Assembly (NCBI RefSeq): GCF_010994275.1
Contig: NZ_WMCD01000001.1
Span: 496,001 to 560,000 of the forward strand
DNA length: 64,000 nt
From: Cyclobacterium jeungdonense
GTDB taxonomy: Bacteria > Bacteroidota > Bacteroidia > Cytophagales > Cyclobacteriaceae
Direction of reading: 5' to 3'
In this document: one piece after another, positions 38,514-45,983 of the stretch
How positions within the stretch are numbered: the stretch's first letter is position 1
How the letters are laid out: each line of letters begins with the position of its first letter
Program-made: the position numbers and the translations under genes
Notes under the pieces: generated by a model
What the model saw: the letters and a program-made list of their open reading frames with translations, nothing else
The model's database searches: none
What the model was told of the DNA's origin: nothing

Positions 38514-39305
38514 ATGCGACTAAAAGGAAAAGTAATCATCGTCACCGGCAGTACCACGGGCATCGGCAAAGCCATCGCCCTTCGTTGCGCAGCCGAAGGC
38601 GCCAAGGTGGTGCTGCACGGGCTGGAAAAGGATTGGGGAGAAGCGGTATTGCAAAAAATAGGAGTGGAGCAGGCTGCTTTGCACATAGAAGACCTGCAAG
38701 AGGACGGCTGTGCGCAGCGCCTGGTAGCCCTGGCCAAAGAACGCTTCGGGAAACTGGATGCGGTGGTAAACAATGCCGCCTGGGTGGTGTCCTCCGATCT
38801 GGAAAGCGTGGACCGGGCCTTTCTGGAAAAAGTGCTGGCCATCAATTCCATCGCCCCGCTTTTGCTGATCAAAGCTGCCCTGCCGGAATTATCCGCCAAC
38901 AAAGGTAATGTATTGAACATCGGTTCCGTCAATGCATGGAGCGGTGAACCCAATCTATTGGCCTACAGCATGTCCAAAGGCGCGCTGATGACCATGACCC
39001 GAAACCTGGGTGACAGCCTTTTCCGTGATAAAGGCGTGCGCGTCAATCAGATCAATCCGGGCTGGGTGCTCACCGAAACCGAAAAACAACGCAAAAAGGA
39101 ACACGGCCTTTCGGATACCTGGTACGAAGACCTTCCCAAGATGTACGCCCCGGCCGGACGAATCATTGCTCCGGAAGAAATCGCCGCCGCCGCTATCTTC
39201 TGGCTGTCCGACGAGTGCGGACCCGTAAGCGGACAGGTGATGGAGCTGGAACAGTACCCACTGATCGGCCGCAATGCCCCCAAAGATGCAAGTACCATTC
39301 ATTAA
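38514..39305 (+). CDS. SDR-family oxidoreductase in sugar-acid operon
   Basis: The 263-residue short-chain dehydrogenase has TGSTTGIGKAIA at 12-23, NNAAW, catalytic Ser in LNIGSVNAWS, YSMSKGAL and C-terminal PVSGQVMELE. It lies two bases after the alcohol dehydrogenase, so the two dehydrogenases may act in sequence. Closest familiar types are gluconate 5-dehydrogenase and related sugar-acid SDRs, but the substrate is not set by the sequence. Confidence 0.9.
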   Translation: MRLKGKVIIVTGSTTGIGKAIALRCAAEGAKVVLHGLEKDWGEAVLQKIGVEQAALHIEDLQEDGCAQRLVALAKERFGKLDAVVNNAAWVVSSDLESVDRAFLEKVLAINSIAPLLLIKAALPELSANKGNVLNIGSVNAWSGEPNLLAYSMSKGALMTMTRNLGDSLFRDKGVRVNQINPGWVLTETEKQRKKEHGLSDTWYEDLPKMYAPAGRIIAPEEIAAAAIFWLSDECGPVSGQVMELEQYPLIGRNAPKDASTIH

Positions 39306-39323
39306 TTTTTCAATAAATACATT

Positions 39324-40217
39324 ATGCCAAAATTAGCCGCATTTCCCAAAGCCTACATGCAAGCCCTGTGCAAAGACGGATCCATGAAACTGGAGGAATG
39401 GATTCAACTCGCCAGTACCCTGGACATAGACGGATTGGAATGGTACGCCGGATTCCTGGAAATGGAAGACAGCGCCCGCTGGCCCGAATTCAAGGCCCGG
39501 GTGGAAGATACCGGAAAAGTAATCCCCATGATGTGCTGTTCCCCGGATTTTACCCATCCGGATGCGGCTTTTCGGGAAAAGGAAATCGCCAAACAAAAAC
39601 ACTGGATCGACATGACCCGTGCCCTGGGCGGCAGCTATTGCCGGGTATTGTCAGGACAGAAACGACCCGAACTAAGCCTGGATGAAGGAGTGAAACTGGC
39701 CGCCGAAGCGATTATGAGCTGCATTCCCTATGCCGAAGAGCGGGGGATCACGCTGATTCTGGAAAACCATTACAAAGACGATTTCTGGACCTATCCGGAA
39801 TTTGCCCAGAAAATGGACGTGTTCTGCCAACTGGTAGACAGCATACAGCATTCCCATTTTGGGGTCAACTACGATCCCAGCAATACCTTTCTGGCCGGTG
39901 AGGATCCCCTGGAACTGCTCCATCGGGTGTCGGACCGGGTGGTAACCATGCATGCCAGCGATCGTTACTTAAAATACGGTACCATCGAAGACCTGAAAAA
40001 AGAGGAAGGTGGGGCCGTGGGTTATGCCGAACGGTTGAGTCATGGGGAGATTGGCAAAGGACTGAACGATTACGATTCCATTTTCACCGAACTGAAGCGC
40101 GTGGGATTCGACGGCTGGGTCAGCATTGAGGACGGCGTGGACGGCATGGATCAATTGGAAAGAAGCGTGGCTTTTCTAAAGAAAAAGCTCGCCATCTACT
40201 GGCCCGAACAAGCCTGA
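39324..40217 (+). CDS. Xylose-isomerase-like TIM-barrel isomerase/epimerase
   Basis: A 297-residue protein of the sugar phosphate isomerase/epimerase (AP endonuclease 2) class. The expected metal ligands are visible: Glu in LILENHYKD, Asp in GVNYDPSNT, His in MHASDRYLK and Glu in WVSIEDGVD. It follows the SDR by 18 bases in the sugar-acid operon. The family covers hexulose, inosose and hydroxypyruvate interconversions; the operon suggests a keto-acid or keto-sugar substrate. Confidence 0.85.
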   Translation: MPKLAAFPKAYMQALCKDGSMKLEEWIQLASTLDIDGLEWYAGFLEMEDSARWPEFKARVEDTGKVIPMMCCSPDFTHPDAAFREKEIAKQKHWIDMTRALGGSYCRVLSGQKRPELSLDEGVKLAAEAIMSCIPYAEERGITLILENHYKDDFWTYPEFAQKMDVFCQLVDSIQHSHFGVNYDPSNTFLAGEDPLELLHRVSDRVVTMHASDRYLKYGTIEDLKKEEGGAVGYAERLSHGEIGKGLNDYDSIFTELKRVGFDGWVSIEDGVDGMDQLERSVAFLKKKLAIYWPEQA

Positions 40218-40275
40218 TTTCTTACCTCCCGATGGACAGCAAGCCTGCGGTCAATCGGGAAAAAATGCACGTATT

Positions 40276-41148
40276 ATGAAAGCAACACTACTCTTCGATT
40301 CCCGCTGTGTACTGGCTGAAAGCCCCGTTTGGGAGCCAACAGAAGGCCGGTACCTCTGGGTGGATATAGAAAATGGAACCCTGTTTCGCCTGAAAAGGGG
40401 AGATACAACCCCCGAAAAATGGAGCTTTCCCCATCGCCTTACCATGATCATTCCCGACGGAAACGGCCAATACCTGCTGTCGCTGGATCGGAAACTGGCC
40501 AAATTTGACCCCGAATCGGAGCAACTTGACTGGCTATGCGAGGTGGAGCAGGACAAGCAGGACAACCGCTGGAATGACGGGGCCTGTGATAGCAAAGGCA
40601 GGCTATGGGCAGGCACCATGAGCACCAAATTCACCAAAAATGCAGGATCCCTGTACCTGGTGGATAAGGATCGGGTTCCCCAAAAAGTAATCGATCTGGT
40701 CAGCATCTCCAACGGCATCTGCTGGTCCCTGGACGAGCGCACCCTGTACTACATCGACAGTCCCACCCGAAAGATACAAGCCTTTGACTTCGATCTGGAG
40801 AAGGGCTTTATCAGTTTTAACCGGGTAGCCGTGACCATACCCGAGGAACTGGGCACGCCTGATGGCATGTGCATGGATCAAAACGGCAAGCTCTGGGTGG
40901 CCCATTACGGGGGATTCGGCGTGTACTGCTGGGACCCCGAGACCAGCCTGCAACTGGACAAAATCGACGTTCCCGCGCCACATGTCACCTCCTGCGCCTT
41001 TTCCGGACCAGACAACGACGAATTACTCATCACCACCGCCCGCGAAAACCTTTCCGCCGAAAAGATACAGCGGTACCCGCAAAGTGGAAGTGTTTTTACC
41101 TGTAAGGTTCCGGTAAAAGGAGCACAGGTCTACGGACCCGCCTTTTGA
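40276..41148 (+). CDS. SMP-30/gluconolactonase-like enzyme, cytoplasmic
   Basis: The 290-residue lactonase lacks a signal peptide, unlike its paralog at 33717. SMP-30 motifs: LAESPVWEPTEGRYLWVDI with the first Glu ligand, RWNDGACDSKGRLWAGTM (Asn-Asp), ISNGICWSLDERTLYYIDS, and GTPDGMCMDQNGKLWVAHYGG with the conserved Asp. It would hydrolyse a sugar lactone, closing the five-gene operon begun at 36676. A 58-base gap separates it from the isomerase. Confidence 0.92.
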   Translation: MKATLLFDSRCVLAESPVWEPTEGRYLWVDIENGTLFRLKRGDTTPEKWSFPHRLTMIIPDGNGQYLLSLDRKLAKFDPESEQLDWLCEVEQDKQDNRWNDGACDSKGRLWAGTMSTKFTKNAGSLYLVDKDRVPQKVIDLVSISNGICWSLDERTLYYIDSPTRKIQAFDFDLEKGFISFNRVAVTIPEELGTPDGMCMDQNGKLWVAHYGGFGVYCWDPETSLQLDKIDVPAPHVTSCAFSGPDNDELLITTARENLSAEKIQRYPQSGSVFTCKVPVKGAQVYGPAF

Positions 41149-42428
41149 TCACAAGAGGAAGGAAGTGGACTATAGGATCATGCTGACGGAATAGCCGGTT
41201 CTTCCCCCGGGACGTTTTCCGGGAAGGGGGGAGCGGCAGGTTTTGTTCCGGCGTATTTTTTTGCTGTACCCAGGTTATTTTTATTTGGTTGGCTGGATTT
41301 TTTGGACGGTATTCCAAGCCATTCTTAAATTAAACTACTATATTGTTCGTGTGTCTGGAAGGATTTGGAAGCAGCTGGTGGAAAACTTTTCCATGGAGGC
41401 TCGATGTATTTTCAAAGGCTGACGAAACTTCGGCTTAGAAGGCTTACTTCCCTACCAGACACAGCAATAGTCGAAGAAATAAACCCTGGCAAAAAAACAG
41501 ACTAATAAGGGGTATCCAGTCGTAAATGGTTGGATAACCCTGATTTTTGTCTGGGAAATATATAAGTTAAAATGATGAAGGTGCTCTGTTTATATAACAA
41601 TAAATACAATCAAGACTACTTGAGGACACCGTCTCCATCAGAGCAGCTAGCCATTCCCAAAATGAGCGAAGACATCTTTCCTCCTGTTGGAAAAATCCAG
41701 GACATGCCAAGGTAATTTACGATTACCAGGGGCAGCGTTTTGAAAAGTCAGGCAGTCCCTTGGAGAAGGGAAAGGATGTGTAGAAAGAAAAAAGTGGCTT
41801 AGGTTTCTCTCAAACAAATAGCGGGCACAGTGGAGGGATGTCACCCTGCACCCGTTTATTTTTTCCCTCCTTCCATAAACTCCGTTCCAAACGTCCATCC
41901 AATACCCTAACAAACGACATCGAAGCCGCAAAGGGGAGGTGCTTAGCTTTAAGCTTGCACTTCCAAGCTTCAAACGAACGGTTCCGAACTGCAAGAATGC
42001 GGTTTAAAACCGCAAGTTCGCAGGTTTTAGCTCTATCGACCCGCCAAAATGGCGCAAGTTTTCACTAAAAAGCCGCACGTACCCGGTTCCGAACTGCAAG
42101 CGTGCATGTAAAAACCTGACAGGCCGAGTTCGGAAGTACTCCCCCCCACTTCGGAAGTACCATTGTCGAGTTCCGGACCGGAAAAATCCGGTCAAAATGG
42201 CAGAAATTTCGTGATTTAACCAGAACGCTTCGGTTTTTTTGCAAAAAATAGAGCATTTTAGCTTCAAACGCCGGGTTCCGAACCGCAACGTTCGAGTTCC
42301 GAACGCCAACCTTGTCAGTTTGAGGTACCCCCTCCCACTTCGGAAGCGGGGGGGAGTACTTAAGAAGTGGGTAGGGGTACTTGACAAGTGAAGTAGGGTA
42401 CTTCCGAACCAAATTTAAACCTTAAAAG
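41149..42428. other. Gene-free region with clustered TTCCGAA/TTCGGAA repeats
   Basis: This 1.28-kb stretch holds no supported gene; minus-strand frames at 41647-41994 and 42004-42412 are repeat artefacts rich in FGT. From 41980 to 42410 there are five TTCCGAA (41982, 42087, 42276, 42297, 42402) and three TTCGGAA (42129, 42150, 42339), and a 17-base direct repeat CGGTTCCGAACTGCAAG recurs at about 41980 and 42085. G/C-rich tracts such as CCCCCCCACTTCGGAAG also occur. 41150-41640 shows a weak C/G hairpin near 41200 and otherwise nothing recognised. Confidence 0.55.
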
Positions 42429-42434
42429 ATGTAC

Positions 42435-42842
42435 ATGGAAGAACCAAAAAAATTTTACTCAGTAAGAGTCATAGCGATTGCAACTTTCGTAGGGGGACCG
42501 CTTGCGGCCGGATATTTGGTAAAGAAAAATTATGAGACCTTAAAACAACCAGATAATGCAAAAAAATCGCTTGTTATAGGAGTAATAGCCAGTATAGTAC
42601 TTTTTGCCGGCATATTTTTGATTCCGGAAGAGATTATTGATAGCATACCTAGTGCCCTCATTCCATTAATTTATACCGGTATCATCTACCTGATCGTTCA
42701 GAGAATTCAAGGGGAACGGCTAAAAAATCATAAGGAATCGAATGGAGAATTTTATTCTGCCTGGAAAGCGGCTGGCGTAGGTGCAATTGCGATGATTATA
42801 ACCATTGCGGTAACGGTCTTGGTTGCTATAATTTTTAGTTGA
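42435..42842 (+). CDS. Membrane protein of unknown function
   Basis: The product of about 135 residues starts at ATG 42429 or 42435 (MEEPKKFYSV). It has four hydrophobic helices: near 11-27 (with GGPLAAGYLVKKNYETL), 44-62, 70-88 and 112-135. The opening resembles small membrane proteins in which a short conserved loop follows the first helix, but I do not recognise the family. It lies at the edge of the REP array and may be the last chromosomal gene before it. Confidence 0.6.
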   Translation: MEEPKKFYSVRVIAIATFVGGPLAAGYLVKKNYETLKQPDNAKKSLVIGVIASIVLFAGIFLIPEEIIDSIPSALIPLIYTGIIYLIVQRIQGERLKNHKESNGEFYSAWKAAGVGAIAMIITIAVTVLVAIIFS

Positions 42843-42899
42843 TTAAGGAATTTTAAAAAGGGATGGTTGCCCTCAGTGCCGTATTCCTTGTTGGCACCG

Positions 42900-43337
42900 G
42901 ATTTTGATTAATGGCCTGCTGCTTGAAGTATTCATTTTGGCTAAAGCCAGGGTTTTTACTATACCATTTTTAAGAATGGGCTAAAGCCGCATTCCTATTG
43001 AAAAATCATCATTTGGAACCAGGATTCTCTTGATCAATTGCCTGCTGCTTGGGATATCGGTTTTGGCTAAAGCCGGGGTTCTTGCTTCTCCATTTTTAAA
43101 AATGGGTTAAAGCCCCATTCCCATTGAGGGATTATCATTTGGAACCCGGGTTCTTTTAATCAATTGTCTACTGCTAAGGGCAACGGTTTTGGATAAAGCC
43201 AGAGTTCTTGCTATTCGCTTTTTAGGAAGGGGCTATTGAAAAATCATCAATTGGAATCAAGGTCCTTTTAATCAATTGCCTACTGCTTCAGCTGTAGGCA
43301 ATATAGGATTTTCCCCCCATCAATGGCTTTAGCCAAA
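42900..43337. repeat. REP-like array upstream of the transposase (left part)
   Basis: Three or four tandem degenerate units of about 120 bases, each with a GGCTAAAGCC palindrome and an interspersed GGGCTAAAGCC-type unit, end at a hairpin at 43276-43301. That hairpin has arms TTGCCTAC and GTAGGCAA, a T:T mismatch, and inner GCT/AGC pairs. TGGCTTTAGCCA at 43324-43335 abuts the transposase stop. This is the pattern of REP elements mobilised by RAYT transposases. Confidence 0.75.
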
Positions 43338-43778
43338 TCATTTATCCTTAAACCTTTCAAAACCATATTTCACAATTAACTCCTCATATTCTTCCTGGAA
43401 TGTTTTGCGCTTGTGATGGACTTCCTGATTTCTGATGTAGGCTCTGACGTTATCCACCATCGATTCAGAAACAGACACCGCAAAATATTCATCCTGCCAT
43501 TCAAATTTCTCTTGGGTAAGTTTGTTTTTATTAATCCAAAAAGAAGACTCTCCCTTTATCAATTGCATCAATTTTTGCATGGTTTGATCAATGCCCATAG
43601 AAACCAGACAATGACAGTGGTCTGAGTATCCGTTTATGTGATCAATAAAAATCCCTTTCTTCACTGCATTTTCCCGTATATGGGACCAAAGGTTCGTTCT
43701 CAAATTAATCGAATCCAGCAAGGGTACCCTGTTTTTGGTACTCCAAATAAAATGGATATAAACCTTTACAAATGGCAT
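43338..43778 (-). CDS. REP-associated tyrosine transposase (RAYT, IS200-like)
   Basis: A 146-residue Y1 transposase. The N-terminus VKVYIHFIWSTKNRVPLL is typical, the HUH-type motif is DHCHCLVSM near residue 58, and the catalytic Tyr is in VRAYIRNQEVHHKRK near residue 115. Unlike IS200/IS605 copies, it is flanked by non-identical REP-like hairpins rather than by its own ends, which makes it a domesticated RAYT. It is presumed to nick and copy the hairpins in the surrounding arrays. Confidence 0.88.
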   Translation of the reverse strand: MPFVKVYIHFIWSTKNRVPLLDSINLRTNLWSHIRENAVKKGIFIDHINGYSDHCHCLVSMGIDQTMQKLMQLIKGESSFWINKNKLTQEKFEWQDEYFAVSVSESMVDNVRAYIRNQEVHHKRKTFQEEYEELIVKYGFERFKDK

Positions 43779-43865
43779 AATAAAGATGGATGAGAGTATA
43801 TTAGATTTAATAAATCATTTTGAAATTTCTGTTAATTAAATCGGTATTTTAAACTAACGACCTAT

Positions 43866-45345
43866 TAATTTATCAATTTCGGCTAAAGCCGGGGTTCTTG
43901 CTTCTCCATTTTTAAAAATGGGTTAAAGCCCCATTTCCATTGAGGGATTATCATTTGGAACCCGGGTTCTTTTAATCAATTGTCTACTGCTAAGGGCAAC
44001 GGTTTTGGCTAAAGCCAGGGGTCTTGCTATTCCCTTTTTAAGAATGGGCTAAAGCCGCATTCCTATTGAGAAAATATTATTTAAAATCAGGATTCTTTTA
44101 ATCAATTGCCTACTGCTTCAGCTGTAGGCAATATGGATTTCCCCCATCAATGGCTTTAGCCAAACCTTTTACCTTTAAACCTTTCCAATCCGGAATTTAC
44201 AATTCCCTCTATTTTGGCTAAAGCCAGGGTTTTTACTATACCATATTTAAGAATGGGCTAAAGCCGCATTCCTATTGAAGAATATCCAATTAGAGGAATA
44301 GTCTAAAGCCGCATTTTATAGAAGAATCATCACTTGAAACCATGATTCTGACAATCAATTGCCTACTGCTTCAGCTGTAGGCAATATTGGTTTTTCCGTC
44401 TAGGGCTTTAGCCAAATTTTTTTCCTTAAACCTTACCAATCCAGATTTCACCATTTCATCCATTTTGGCGATGGTTTGGGTTTTATTCTATGGAATGGAT
44501 AAAAGCCATATTCTTATTAAATTGAACCGGATTTTGATTTATTGCCTGCTGCTTGGGGTATCGGTTTTGGCTAAAGCCAGGGTTCTTACTATTCCCTTTT
44601 TAAGAATGGGCTAAAGCCCCATTCCTATTGAGAAAATATTATTTAAAATCAGGATTCTTTTAATCAATTGCCTACTGCTTTAGCTGTAGGCAATATGGAT
44701 TTTTCCTCCATCAATGGCTTTAGCCAAATCTTTTACCTTTAAACCTTTCCAATCCAGAATTTACAATTCCCTCTATTTTGGCTAAAGCCAGGGTTTTTAC
44801 TATACCATATTTAAGAATGGGCTAAAGCCGCATTCCTATTGAAGAATATCCAATTAGAGGAATAGTCTAAAGCCGCATTTTATAGAAGAATCATCACTTG
44901 AAACCATGATTCTGACAATCAATTACCTACTGCTTCAGCTATAGGCAATATTGGTTTTTCCGTCTAGGGCTTTAGCCAAATTTTTTTCCTTAAACCTTAC
45001 CAATCCAGATTTCACCATTTCATCCATTTTGGCGATGGTTGGGGTTTTATTCTATGGAATGGATAAAAGCCATATTCTTATTAAAGAGTAATAATTTGGC
45101 ACAGGATGTTGATTAGTGGGCCGCTGCTTTAGGTATTCATTTTGGCTAAAGCCAGAGGTTTTACTATTCCAATTTTAAAGCATTCCTATTGAGAAATAAC
45201 CATTTAGAGGAATGGTATAGAGCCGCATTTTATTGAAGAATCATCAATTGAAACCATGATTTTGATAATCAATAGCCTACTGCTTCAGCTGTAGGCATTA
45301 TTGAATTTTTACCAAACTAGGGCTTTAGCCAAAACTTTTATCTTT
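43866..45345. repeat. REP-like array around the transposase (right part)
   Basis: Alternating GGCTAAAGCC and TGGCTTTAGCCA palindromes in both orientations with 26-base hairpins at about 44106, 44359, 44668, 44923 (decayed stem), and 45273. Spacers share CAGGGTTTTTACTATACC and CCTATTGAAGAAT-type text. The region has no coding capacity beyond short spurious frames. Confidence 0.75.
44092..45085. repeat. Near-identical direct duplication, period about 563 bases
   Basis: The blocks about 44092-44510 and 44655-45085 are near-identical: the same run of hairpins, GGCTAAAGCC elements and spacer phrases such as TCCAATTAGAGGAATAGTC in the same order. Differences are a few substitutions, among them changes in the hairpin stem at 44923-44948. 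Confidence 0.8.
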
Positions 45346-45585
45346 GAACCTTTCCAAACCAAATTTCACCATTTGATCCATTTAGGCGATGGTTTGGGAT
45401 TCTATTCTATGGTCTGGGCTAACGGAGCATTTCTATTTATGTCGGGGTTTCCAAGGGGACCAAGGCGGCTGATGGGATCAGGCCAACAGATAAAATCCCC
45501 GTCCGATATTACATTGGTTTTTGTTTTGATTGTTAATTTAATTTTTGAAACATTTGACCATCGACCTATTAATTCCGTAAATTGA

Positions 45586-45798
45586 AGCAAAAAGCATGGC
45601 AAACCTCTCACTTTAAATAACAAGCCATTGGAACAATATTTCGGTCTATGGAAAGGTATGGATGATCGCACCAAGAAAAAGTTGATCATAAAATTGACAG
45701 CAACTCTTGATATAAAAGAAGGGAAGAGGGCCTTGAAATCACTTTTTATATCATGGGAAGACAACAACGATTCCAAAGAAATAAGAAGCACGAGTTGA
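45586..45798 (+). pseudogene. VapB-like antitoxin remnant
   Basis: The frame after the TGA at 45583-45585 reads KPLEQYFGLWKGMDDRTKKK, resembling the antitoxin of type II VapBC pairs, and ends at TGA 45796-45798. There is no ATG in frame near its start, so the 5' end is lost. It sits seven bases upstream of the truncated VapC frame. Confidence 0.55.
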
Positions 45799-45804
45799 AA
45801 AAGC

Positions 45805-45972
45805 ATGAGATGCTGGTTCCGAATGAAGTACCTTTTAGATACCAATAGCTGCATTCATTTTTTAAGACGAAAGTTTGCGCTGATCGAAAGGTTGCAGGAG
45901 ATAGAAATTGAAATTGTTGCTATTTTTAAAATTACATTTGCTGAACTAGTTTTCGGGGCAGATGAAGAATAA
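45805..45972 (+). pseudogene. Truncated VapC PIN-domain toxin remnant
   Basis: ATG at 45805 (or 45823) opens a frame reading MKYLLDTNSCIHFLRRKF, the classical PIN-domain start with its first catalytic Asp, and ITFAELVFGADEE at the end, where the second acidic site lies. It stops at 45970-45972 after about 50 residues, against about 130 in intact VapC. The C-terminal acidic residues are missing, so it should be inactive. The helicase gene begins 12 bases later. Confidence 0.75.
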
Positions 45973-45983
45973 AAGCACCCAAA

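Noticed and set aside
41647..42412. Minus-strand frames of about 115-127 codons rich in FGT and RLKL
   Set aside because: Their repeats come from the TTCCGAA-type DNA repeats; the composition is not protein-like and no start signals support them.
43276..45298. CRISPR array
   Set aside because: Repeats are spaced irregularly, palindromic and in both orientations, with spacers that are themselves repeated; no cas genes are present. REP/RAYT explains them better.
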